A stretch of DNA of 64,000 nucleotides from NCBI RefSeq assembly GCF_000151665.1, contig NW_013171832.1:62001-126000 (forward strand). Direction: 5' to 3'. The translations under genes were made by a program, and so were the position numbers. The DNA comes from Blastocystis hominis (taxonomy: Eukaryota; Sar; Bigyra; Opalinata; Blastocystidae). Position 1 is the first letter of the stretch. Each line of letters opens with the position of its first letter. This document shows, piece after piece, positions 45,202-55,872 of the stretch. The notes under the pieces are model-generated. The model was given only the letters and a program-made list of their open reading frames with translations. It did no database searches and was not told where the DNA came from.

Positions 45202-48141
45202 ACTGGACAAAATCCTTTGGGAGAGAATTTAGACGCGGGAATGATCGTGTTCTTCGAATCTCACTTGTAGCTTTGTGCATCGGTCTCACACCCCAGACGC
45301 ATTGACAGTACTTCGCGATTCTACGCACTAATTCCCATTTCGAACACGAACGCGTTATCAGAGCTGAACTTGCCCATTCCAGCCACAGTGTAAATGCTTC
45401 TCCGTGTCCACTCATCCTTGTTTCGCCACACCCTCTCCATTTCCTTCTGGACGCGGAGATAATCCTCGAAGTCCGAGCAGACGCGGAAGTAGTCGCCATG
45501 ATCGAGCGGATTGATGATGAACTGCGCTTCCTCCGTGGTGATAAATCGCCCAGACAGCAGAATCTCAAAGACGCGTCGAAGAGAAGAAGGCGTGCTGCGA
45601 GTTGTCAATAATCCGTTCTCCTGTTCTTCAAAAGAAGGTCCAAACGCAAAGCTACATGATAAGATGGACTTTCATTTGCAGGACATACATATTCTCTCGC
45701 CCCACTTCATTCGCAATCTCAATACTGCTTCCATCCATTGTACACATCAGCAATGCGCCGTTTAGGCAAAACTTCATGTTGCTATTCCATAATTTCCTCC
45801 TTTTATTTCAATAATCTACCTCGTTCCGCTCGCTTCCTTGCCTACTGTGCTGATGTGTTCGCTCACATCCGTTGCCGGAATGATCATTTCCGCAATGGAC
45901 ACGTTGTAGTTCGGAATGAACACGATTTTCAGCTTTCCCTCGATTGATTCGTCGTGATTCACAACCTCACTGACCTTCACAATCAAATGGATGATGGCCT
46001 TGGCCATGCTGTAAGCAGGCGCCGCCTTCCCTGCGAATATCTTGACCACTTCGACTTGGCGTCGTAGCTCTTCCTTGGACATCATCTTCAACTGCGTGTA
46101 TTTCCAAATGCAGCTATCCATCAAATCGCAACCATTCGAAAACTAGAGAATGTTCAGCAACTGCCGTTTGTATTCGTGAATTCGCTTGATCTGCGCGTCA
46201 AACACTGCGTCCAGCGAAATGTCGATTTGGAGATGATCACGGATATAAGAGGCGAGACGCTCCTTATTCATTCTCTTGCTTTGCCTCCATCGCTGAGCGA
46301 ATGTCTCATCATCCGCATAGAACCGAATGCTCTGAATCAAAGATAGCTGCGTAACGAAATCAGTTCCGATAAAGTCGGTCAGCAGCTCGGTGAGGGATGG
46401 ATTGCAAAGCGCGAGCCATCGCCGAGGTGTGATTCCGTTGGTGATATTGATGAATTTGTTGGGGAAAAGCCTGTAGAATGCGTTGAACACACGCGAGGTT
46501 AAAATCTCAGTGTGCAATTCAGCAACGCCATTGACTCGATTGCAGAACGCGACACACAGATTGGCCATTCGAATCTTTTTGGGGAACGATTCCTCAAAAA
46601 TGCTCATCACACTGCACAACGAAGGATCATCAGGGCATCGTCGATGCACTTCCTTCATCAGCAAATCGTTTAGCTGATACAACACGTCCAAATGGCGAGG
46701 TAGAAGCCTGCCAAAGAGATCCACATCCCACATCTCCAAAGCTTCAGGAAGGATGGTGTGGTTCGTATAGTTCATGCACAAAGAAGTGATATGAAGCGCA
46801 TTCTCAAAGGAAACGCCTTCCTGATCGACCAACACACGAATTAACTCTGGAATCGCGACAGCTGGATGCGTGTCGTTGAGTTGGAAGGTATGCTGGATGT
46901 GAAACGTGAGGGAAATAGAAAAATACATAGTCAGGGAATTCGGTCCAAGAACGACCCGTTCGTTTGTAGGAAGCAATGACGTCTTGGACCGTTGCAGATA
47001 CAAAGAAGAACTGCTGCTTTAGACGGAGCTCCTTTCCGTTGTACGTCGAATCGTTCGGGTATAAAATACTACTGATACTAATCGCATTTTCGCGATTGTT
47101 CAGAGCAGATACATAGTCCCCTCCATTAAAGGAAGAGAGATTGAATTTCTACACACACTAATCCACCTAGAAAAAGCAGTTACTGCGAATGGCGTGGCTT
47201 TCCACAGACGAAGATTGATCGTTGTGTTGGTGTTATACCCATTGATCGGCGTATCGTAGGCCACCGCCATCACTTTCTGAGTGTCTACCCATTTTTTCTA
47301 GTTGATTATCCTTCATAGATTCACCCACAACGCAATTCCCATAGGCATCGCACTCTTCGATTAAAGAACCATAGTACTGGATTTCGTATTGAATATCATC
47401 GCGTTCGATCTCCCAGGGAGAACCGAAAGTGAGCCAATACTCTGGATGTTCCACTTGGTATCCTTCCTTGTTGATTTCCTGTTGGAAGATTCCATAATTG
47501 TAACGAATTCCATACCCAGTAGCAGGAATGTTGTTGGTAGCCAGAGAATCAAGATAACAAGCGGCGAGCCTGCCTAATCCGCCATTTCCAAGCGCAGCAT
47601 CCTTTTCCTATTCAATGAAAACCAAAATGGCTTTTTCTACTTCTTCATAAATATCTTCCAACACATATCCCAAATCAAGTAGCGCTTCCTTGTACTTGTT
47701 TTCGATGCCCAAATTGATCAGGGAGTTTTGGAGAGAGCGACCCATCAAAAACTCCAGAGAGAGGTAATGACTAGGATTCAATTTTGGCTCCAATGCATAC
47801 ACGCGTTTGCAGTTGTTCTCGTCGATCGCTACTGTCGTATCGTTGAATCGTTCGATAAGTCGATCTCTCACACTGCTATTCGTGATTTAAATGCATCTCC
47901 AACCTATGACTGGTGGCAAGATAGGCTTTGGTATCGTCAAAATCGAAGCGTGTAGAGGCCAGGGTGTATTCTACGTGATTGACGATTCCACGCTCGATCG
48001 TATCGATATCTATAGGTAATTCCAAGTAAATAGATTGCCACCATCGCCCAAATAGGAAGACATCAGTTCGTAGAGGAGTTGATGAGTTTTTTCGCATTCC
48101 TCGGCTCGTATTTTAGGATCCCGGCAGTCTATAGTCTCCAT
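45202..48141 (-). CDS. Glycogen phosphorylase
   Basis: PLP-dependent phosphorolysis of storage glucan to glucose-1-phosphate. Start: ATG at 48141 ([20 protein letters not shown]); the N-terminus is short. Conserved blocks: [142 protein letters not shown], and the PLP-lysine region [19 protein letters not shown]. Introns include about 48039 (32 nt), 47879-47906 (28 nt), one inside EASGT/SNMKF (38 nt), and one of 31 nt near 45310-45340. After KDFVQ the frame gives T45202, four bases and TGTTTGTT: a poly(A)-made TAA. The regulatory N-terminal phospho-Ser segment of animal enzymes is not evident. Confidence 0.95.
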
Positions 48142-48199
48142 TTCCAGTGGATCGTAAACGGATTTATGAGAGCCGTCCTTCGCTGTTGACAACCTTTCA

Positions 48200-48207
48200 A
48201 ACAAACA
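48200..48207 (-). terminator. NELF-C/D-like gene 3'-end motif TGTTTGTT
   Basis: Perfect minus-strand motif, four bases after the in-frame T48212 and about 60 bp before the phosphorylase ATG. Confidence 0.78.
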
Positions 48208-48211
48208 GTGC

Positions 48212-50031
48212 AACAAATATACTGTACATTCGCCACAGAGGCGATCACTGCATCCAGCAGCTTTTCATCGACCCCTCCACTCTTCTTCAGCAGCAAACAC
48301 CTCTCCAAGAACTCAAAGAAATAGCCCTTCATCTGATTATCCAGCATGCTTTTAAACTTGTTCACAACGTCCTGGAACAGCGACAGCACCAAATCCAGCA
48401 CTTCTTTCGGATAGGGCATTTCAATCCTGCAGATCAGCTTGTACAAGAAGTCCAGAATGACCGCTTCGTTCATGTCCTGCTTTCGCTGCTTGATGATTTG
48501 CAGCACGAGCATGATGTATCTACGCGATCACAGCCTCGAGGAGCCCATCACCCGCGTTGAATCAGCTGGAATTCGAAGTCGACCACGATGGTTTTGAGCT
48601 TCTCGATGTCGGAATACACGCTATCCTTCGATTCACCGCTGTGTTTTCACTCGTACATGGAACACAAGACACGGAATCGTCACCATAATCGACGTCACGC
48701 GCTCCGTATAGTTCTCCTGCTCCGCCAGCACTGCCAGCAAATCCAAGAAGAAGAACAAGCTGTCCTTCGTGAACTGCCCAATGTTCCCCTTCGCGAAGCA
48801 CTACATTCAACCCTTCCTTCCTCTCTCACCATTTCCAGCCACTGCATGCAATACTCGCGATAGAACCACCCGATCTCCGTCACGCCCTCGCTCTCCTTCC
48901 CGCACAGCTTCATCATCAGCTCGCGCAGCTCCATGTCGCGGAACCGCACCGCGTCGCGCGACGTGCACATCCGCAACATCCGCAGCAGCGGCGCCTGCTC
49001 CTTCTCCGCGGGCTTCTCCAGCAGCAGCCACAGCAGAATCTGCACCACCATCTCCATAAACCGGCTCCCCGAGAACTGAATGCTCACCAGCTGCGAGGCC
49101 AAGTACGAAAACAGCAGCTGCGAGAGCCGGTTTTGGCGGAACGCCGCTTGGTCTTCGGGGGAGAGCTGGTGCAAGCGCGAGTTGAGCTCGGCCAGACGCG
49201 TGTAGTCGTCGGTGAGAACGCTCTGGATGGCCGGTAAGAGATCGTTGAACCGCGCGGTGCCCGCATAGCAAAGCAACGTGATCTAAAGAGGGAATACGGT
49301 GCGGGCGTTTCTACGAGTGTGGTGGAGTGGCGAGCGCGGAGCGTGTCGAAGACGCGCTCGAGAAGCTGCTGGAGGAAGGCTTGGATGGGAGGCGAGGGCA
49401 GAGCGGCGAGGAGAGTGGCGATGTAGTTGATAAAAACGTTGCATTCCTGGACGGAGGCGAAGGAGTAGCTGTCCAAAAACTGGGCGATTTTGGATTCGCA
49501 CTCGGCGTGGGAAGTGCTGTGGGCGATGTCGTTTAAGATTCGATCGAAGAAGAGAACGGTCGTTGCGTAGCAGCAGCAGTTCAGGTCCACTTGGTGGATG
49601 GTGCTGCAGAGGTCGGTGGAGTTGAGGATGAGGGTGGAAGTGAAGAAATCGATCAGAGCGTTGTAATCGCCCGTGCGAAGATGGTCGTGGAGCGTGGGAT
49701 CTTTGAGAATGTAGAGGAAGAGCGACTTCCCCATGGGACTTTGACAAACGCGAGTGAGCCATGCAGGAGGCTCGGGAGTGTCCGCAATGAACTGGTTCGC
49801 ACGAGAAGACATCACTGCATCCGATAACTACAGTGATACGAGGACCAAACGAACAACATCCTGTAGAATAACACTTTCGATCGCTTGGTTGATCGTAGCG
49901 GAAAGCTCATCTCCACTTTCGCCTAAGGATCGTCAGAACACGCCAACACTACTCTCAGATGCCACCATCTGAATAAGCTTGCGGATAAACATCGTTTCGA
50001 CAGACGGATCTCTACCGATCAGAGTTGACGC
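48212..50031 (-). CDS. Negative elongation factor NELF-C/D (TH1)-like protein
   Basis: Candidate subunit of NELF, which holds promoter-proximal paused RNA polymerase II. The spliced product is an all-helical protein. It shows the TH1 landmarks in order: DLSDAVMSSRANQFIADTPE, then PPAWLTRVCQSPMGKSLFLY, FTSTLILNSTDLCSTIHQVD, ITLLCYAGTARFND-like repeat start, a long ARM-like middle, and RIEMPYPKEVLDLVLSLFQD near the end. Introns of 30 nt precede SDAV and split ASES/GESGDE. The first exon lies between 50031 and about 50170 and could not be joined. The protein ends VANVQYIC; T48212 plus poly(A) makes the stop. Similarity is at the level of helical pattern and a few blocks, so a different ARM-repeat protein is possible. 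Divergent from Snu114. Confidence 0.58.
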
Positions 50032-50269
50032 CTAACTGCACTTTTGAATCTCGCCTACGGGGAATTCTTGCCAGAGGCTTGTAGACTGTTTCGAAAGTAG
50101 ACTATTCGCCTAATCTCCAGCACTCGGCCCTACGACATTGGGAATCGACTGCCAATATACGAAAGCGCTCGCTCAGCTCCTCCAAACGAACTAAAAATGG
50201 GCGAACCGCAGAATCGCGGAAATTCGGGCAATATTGCGATTTCAAAATATATCGTCATTTACAGTCCCA

Positions 50270-53200
50270 ATGGAGCAAGAACTATACGATGAGTTTGGAA
50301 ACTACATTGGTCCTGAAGTGCAGGAATCAGAAGAGGAAGTTGTGAGCGTAGGCCATTTTGTAGTGGGCGCGTCTAATTGGGTAGCAAAGCGAGGAGGAGC
50401 AAAATTGGGATATGGATGAGAACGAGCAAGGTACTTTTCATTTTGATTAGGGATTGTAATGGCGTAGAGGTGGAGGAAGAACCCGAAGATAATACAGTCC
50501 ACACATATGAGAACGCAGTGACCCTGTATGAAGACAAAAAGTATTATCCTGACGCAGAAGAGGTAGCTTCGGTTTCTTTGCATTCCTTTCCAGGTTTTCA
50601 AAGGAGCCGAGGTGTTGGTGCAAGAAGAAGATATGCAAGACATCAACGAGCCCATCATTAAGCCGTTGCGCCAGCAGACCTTTTCCATCATGGAGAAAAC
50701 GATTCCGGAGACAAAAGCAGGCGAGCTTCGCACTTTTCACGTCTAGTATTCCACAGAGTTCCTCGCCGCCTTAATGGACAATCCGCTTTTAATCCGCAAC
50801 GTGGCGGTGGTCGGAAACATCCACCACGGTATTTAGCTCTTTTCCCTTCATTCTAATCATTGTAGGCAAGACCCTCTTCCTCGACATGCTAATCGAGACC
50901 ACCCACGTCAAGCCGTGGAGTCTCACCAAGGAAGTTCGGTACACGGACACCACGATCTCCGAGCAGGAGCGAGGCATCAGCATCACCTCGACGCCGATCT
51001 CCCTGCTCCTGGGCGACTCGAACGAGAAGAGCTGGCTGCTGAATTTCGTGGACACGCCGGGCCATATCAGCCTCACCGGCGAGGTCACCGCCGCGCTGCG
51101 CATCGCGGACGGCTGCGTGGTGTGCGTGGACGTTGTGGAGGGCGTGATGCTGAACACCGAGCGCTGCATTCGGCAGTGCGTCGCCCAGAACATTCCCATG
51201 CTTCTCGCCTTCACCAAGATGGATCGCCTCATCACCGACCTCAAAATGCCTCCCGTCGACGCCTACTTCAAGCTGGTCGCCATGCTCGAAGAAGTCTCTA
51301 TTTCTGGAACTCTATTCCCGCTAGGTCAACGCCATTCTCGATTCCTGCGATCCCGCGCGCGAATTCCCGCGGCTAAACCCCGTCAACAACAACGTGTTCT
51401 TCTGCAGCGCGCTGCACAAGTGGTCCTTCACGCTCCGCAGCTTTGCCGCCAAGTACTGCCGGCAGTTCCGCGGTAAAATCACGGTGGAGCAGCTCGCGAA
51501 GCGGCTGTGGGGCAACGTGTACTTCGACCGCTCGACGCGCCGTTTCGTGGGCCGCGCGCCGGACGACCGCACGCCGCGCAGCTTCGTGGAGTTCTGTCTG
51601 GAGCCGATGTGCGTGTTCTGAGCACTCTGAACCGCAGATACAAAATCTACGCGCGCGTTCTGGGCGCCGAGACCGCGGAGCTGGCGCCCTTCCTGCGCGA
51701 ACTGGGCGTCTCGCTGACGAAGGAGCAGCTGCGGATGGACGCGTTGCCGCTGCTGAAGCTGGTGCTGAGCGGGTGGTTCGGAGGCCACGGCGGCGTGGTG
51801 GATTCGATCGTGGAGGTCGTGCCGTCGCCGATCGCCGGCGCGGAGCGGAAGGTGCGTCGGTGCTGGAAGGGCGACGAGGCCTCGGAGGTGTGCCAGGCGA
51901 TGAGTCGCTGCGACCCGAAGGGGCCGCTGGTGATCCACGTGGTGAAGATGTTCCCCACGCCCGACGCGAGCGACTTCGTGGCGCTGGGCCGCGTGTTCAG
52001 CGGGACGGTGAAGCCGGGAATGGAGGTGGACGTGCTGGGAAGCAGCTTCTCCGCGGAGAACGAGGAGGATCTGCTGCACCGCACCGTGCAGAGCGTCGCC
52101 GTCTCCCAGGGACGCTTCCATCTGGCCGTCACGCAGTGCAAGGCGGGCAACTGGGTCCTGCTGGGCGGGCTGGGCGACGCCGTGCAGGGCATCGCCACCG
52201 TCGTGGGGAGAAACGTGGAAACCACGGTGTTCTGCCCGCTGGAGTTCGACACGCAGGCGGTGGTGAAGCTGTCGATCGAGCCACGGAAGCCGAGCGAGCT
52301 GCCGATCATGGTGGACGCGCTGCGGAAAGTGACGCGGTGCTACCCGCTGGTGTCGACGCGGAAGGAGGAGAGCGGCGAGTACGTGCTGCTGGGCACCGGC
52401 GAGCTGCAGCTGGACTGCGCCATGCATGACCTGCGGCACGTGTACAGCCACATCGACATCAAGGTCGCGGTCCCGGTGGTTCGCTTCACCGAGACCGTGC
52501 AGGAGCCTTCCTCGCTGCTCTGCTTCGCCGAGACGCCCAACCGCATGAACCGGCTCGCCATGACCGCCGAGCCGCTGGAGCGCGGGCTCGCCGACGCCGC
52601 GGAGAGCGGGCAGATCGTCGCGGATTGGCCCGCGGAGCGTCTGGAAGCGAGCCTCACCGCGAAGTTCGGCTGGGACAAGCTGGCCGCGCGGTCGTTCTGG
52701 GCGTTCGGCCCCGAGGCGCAAGGCGCCAACGCGCTGCTGGACGACACGCTGGCGAGCGAGGTGGACAAGACGCTGCTGAGCGACGTGCGGGAGAGCGTCG
52801 TGAAGGGCTTCCGCTGGGCGTGCAGCGGCGGACCGCTCTGCGAGGAGCCGATGCGCAACGTGAAGTTCAAGATCCTGGACGCGATGCTGGCCGACACGCC
52901 GGTCTATCGCGGCCGCGGCCAGCTCATCCCCACGGCGCGGCGCGTGGCGTACTCGGCGTTCCTGCTGGCCAGCCCGCGGCTGATGGAGCCGTTCTTCCAG
53001 GTGGAGATCCAGACGCCGCCGGATCTGGTGAGCACGTGCGAGGAAGTGCTGAGCCGACGACGCGGCTTCGTGCGGCAGAGCGTGCCGAAGCCGGGCACGC
53101 CGTTCATCAGCATGAAGGGGTACATTCCGGCCATGGATAGCTTCGGGTTCGAGACGGATCTGCGCGTGAGCACGAGCGGATTGGCCTTCCCGCAGACGGT

Positions 53201-53412
53201 GTTCTCGCACTGGGAAATCGTGCCGGGAGACCCGCTGGACCGCAGCGTGAAGATTCTGCCGCTGGAGGCTTCGTCGGGATATAGCTTGGCGCGCGATTTC
53301 ATGCTGAAGACGAGGCGTCGGAAGGGGTTGAGCGAGGATGTGAGCCTGAAGAAGTTCTTTGATGAAGCGATGCTGTTGCAGCTGGCAAGTCAGGAGAATG
53401 AGATTGGTGTTT
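50270..53412 (+). CDS. EFTUD2: U5 snRNP GTPase Snu114 (EFTUD2)
   Basis: EF-2-like GTPase that controls Brr2 during spliceosome activation. Start: ATG at 50270; MEQELYDEFGNYIGPE is the family N-terminus. Next come ENAVTLYEDKKYYPDAEEV and EPIIKPLRQQTFSIMEKTIP, G1 GNIHHGKT, a G2 region EQERGISITSTP, G3 DTPGH, and G4 TKMD. EF2-type domains II-V follow, including DLRHVYSHIDIKVAVPVVRF, GRGQLIPTARRVAYSAFLLA, IPAMDSFGFETDLR and RRRKGLSEDVSLKKFFDEAM. All introns lie in the first 1.4 kb; the last 1.8 kb is uninterrupted and GC-rich. After QENEIGV the frame gives T53412, four bases and TGTTTGTT, so TAA is made by polyadenylation; the genomic frame stays open for 26 more codons. Confidence 0.97.
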
Positions 53413-53416
53413 GGCG

Positions 53417-53424
53417 TGTTTGTT
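53417..53424 (+). terminator. Snu114 3'-end motif TGTTTGTT
   Basis: Perfect motif inside the open frame, four bases after the in-frame T53412. Confidence 0.82.
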
Positions 53425-54542
53425 TGAAATCGGTGCAGGGGTGCTTTTTGTGTGTTCTTTTGGAAGAGAAGGTGGATAATATGAAGGGATGATGGAAGGG
53501 ATTATTAATATGGATGGATGAAATCAATAGGAAAGGTTGGAGATAGGCTCATGGTAGAGATACTGTGTGATGATTTTGAGGTTTACATATGTTACAGAGA
53601 AGGAATGCTATATTACTTGTAGCATGTATTGAAGAGTGTGACCCTTTATTGTTTAGAATTATTGCATATACATGTTAAATAGAGATAGAATACTTTATGC
53701 CTGTTATTTCAGTTTGTATCTTATTTTGAGTAAGTCATTGTGATATATTATAAAAGGGAATTTGATAGTATTTTTAATTACAGCAGTAAAGATGTGATCT
53801 TTTTAGAACTTTTTTTTAGTACATTAGGTAAATGGGATAAATTATGTCAATTAATAATGCAAGGTATGAATAATATGATTTAATTTGAATTACTTGAATT
53901 CAGTTATTCCAAATCTTCATAATGATCACTGTTTGTATTGTTTTCAAACCTTATTAGTATAATCCATATCGATTATTGCATGACGGATTTCTTTTTTTGG
54001 TATATGAGTTTTTTTTTAACTTGTTTATTTTGCCCAACTCCGAAATAAAACTGTTTACAGCATTGGATTTACATTCATTATTATACAACTAAATGTTATC
54101 ATTAACAATCTTATTCAGTTATTGCAACTACTCAGTTATTACACTCAAAATCTTTTGCGATTCTATATCATCCATTACTGTGATTAATAGAGTGATTGCC
54201 ACGTTTTGGTATTAAGAACAAAAAAAAAAGATGGTAGTTTTTTCTAACGTGGCTGATATGTGTAACAATATCTAACATATCCCCATTCACTCAAACAAAC
54301 GTTTTCTATCCATTTTATTAATACTACAAACAACACTAAACAATTATCTTCAGTATATTTTACACGTCACACTCAATCATCTATTCCCCGAAGTACAAAT
54401 ATCGCCTCAATGTAATAGCAATTACTTGATATTTCTTTTCCCAAATTTCTGCTGTTCTGAGTAGAATTCGACCACCTATCAAACGATTTCTTAACATTCT
54501 GTTTGTTAAAAAAACATAACAACTCACTTTCAAATTTGCTTC
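53425..54542. other. AT-rich intergenic region, no gene recognised
   Basis: The longest gene-free stretch. Strongly AT-rich with homopolymer T/A runs; no open frame with codon structure, no tRNA cloverleaf, and no U1-U6 or 5S core sequence was spotted. It contains the remnant open frame after Snu114 (to 53492) and an isolated plus-strand TGTTTGTT at 54500-54507, which could end an unseen plus-strand transcript or be chance. Confidence 0.6.
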
Positions 54543-54550
54543 TACAAACA
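54543..54550 (-). terminator. QTRT2 3'-end motif, variant TGTTTGTA
   Basis: Minus-strand TGTTTGTA about 20 bases after the QTRT2 TAA. Confidence 0.6.
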
Positions 54551-54568
54551 AAAGCAATAAATCAAAGA

Positions 54569-55849
54569 TTAGTTATCTCCTTCTTTATGAGAAATTGCTT
54601 CATCAAGCCTTCCCTCCCGAATCATCTGCCGCACACTCTGCAAGAATTTGAGAAAATGATGCATATTATGTTGCGTTCTACGATTTAACCTCCCTCCCAA
54701 GCAATACAGTAAAATAACTCCCAACATCTCATGACAATTAAAAAGATGATGAATATAACCCTTTGTAAAGCGCTTACACGCATAGCAATCGCATCCCTCC
54801 ACTAGCAGACTTTTATCGTCCTTGTACACATTGTCTAACAAATTCATCTTTGTTTCCTGCTGAATATTTTCCTGCTCGTTGCAGAAAATCGACTCATTCG
54901 AAAACCTGCGTAAATAAAGAATTGAAAACGGCTCATACAATGATGCATATGCTTTTTCGGCTAAAGTCACCGGATAGGAGCATACAGCGATGTCTGTGCC
55001 TAATCGGATCGAATCCAACACTTCGCGAGGGCTATTTGGGCCTGTCACAAATCGAACCAGAACCGCGGGGATCGACGAATAAATCGCAGACAGTATTTTC
55101 TCTCTCTGCTGCGGCGATTCGCCGAGATGGAGGCCTGAAATGTTAACGCCGAAGAGTTCGTCGCTGTGCTCATTAACTAAAGAAATTTGTTCTTGAAGCA
55201 GCTCCATGTTGTCGGTGGCCTGAATGTTCGCTATGATCCGGCTTTTCTTATCGGATCGTTCGAGTTGTTGCTGCAGCCACGCTTTGCTGCGAGCGATACT
55301 TTGCTTCCCGCGTCTCTTCCCGATGGTGATGGGAACTTCATCGGAAAAGGACACTGCAGAATCCACGTTGAACGATTTGATAATATCCAAATATTCATCG
55401 AACGCAAGATCTCGACTACCTTCCGTTGTCATTATACCAACAGAGTTGTCTGACGCTTTTGGAACCTTGGAAAAAGAACCAATTAAAAAGTACTGGGAAG
55501 TTATCGATATCTCGGATTTGAAAATGAACATAATAGTCCTGGAGCGAGGTAAACGCTTTGAAGCCCGCTCCGGACTTCTCAATCACTTTTACAAACTGAT
55601 GACTATAAGTAAACAATCATCCACACCCAAACGCATCTCCAGCAGTGATAGAGAACATGGGTTGCTCTGGAAGCTTTTCGAGCATATCTAATGAGTTACA
55701 AGACGTTATTATTCCACACCCAGGGTGAGATAAGGCTGGAAACAAGAGCGGGTTTGGAAGAGCACGGCGGGCGTTTGGATATTCGCAAATGAGAGGCACC
55801 GCGCCTTTCCGCACGTAGCCGTAACAACTGCCTTTGCAGGGAGCGACAT
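54569..55849 (-). CDS. QTRT2: Queuine tRNA-ribosyltransferase accessory subunit QTRT2
   Basis: Partner of QTRT1 in the eukaryotic TGT that swaps G34 for queuine in GUN-anticodon tRNAs. Start: ATG at 55849. The N-terminus reads ARCLSFANIQTPAVLFQTRS, the TGT beta-barrel entry in which substrate-like TPxxLFxTRxG is typical. The barrel includes EQPMFSITAGDAF, DELFGVNISGLHLGE and VRFVTGPNSPREVLDSIRLG. The zinc site is complete: GCDCYACKRFTKGYIHHLFN, three Cys and a His. Introns: about 55700-55731 (32 nt) and one or two near 55.47-55.62 kb that were not fully resolved. TAA at 54569-54571. The QTRT2-like block VRFVTGPNSPREVL and lack of an obvious catalytic Asp context argue for the accessory rather than the catalytic subunit, though this is not certain. 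Its ATG lies 23 bp from the NAA35 stop. Confidence 0.86.
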
Positions 55850-55862
55850 GATCAAAATGTGT

Positions 55863-55870
55863 AACAAACA
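55863..55870 (-). terminator. NAA35 3'-end motif TGTTTGTT
   Basis: Perfect minus-strand motif squeezed into the 23 bp between the NAA35 stop (55873-55875) and the QTRT2 ATG (55849). Confidence 0.8.
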
Positions 55871-55872
55871 GC

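Noticed and set aside
51321-53210. Minus-strand open frame of 629 codons
   Set aside because: Antisense shadow of the GC-rich Snu114 exon.
53413-53492. 26-codon C-terminal extension of Snu114
   Set aside because: Lies beyond the inferred cleavage site, and has no similarity to the family C-terminus.
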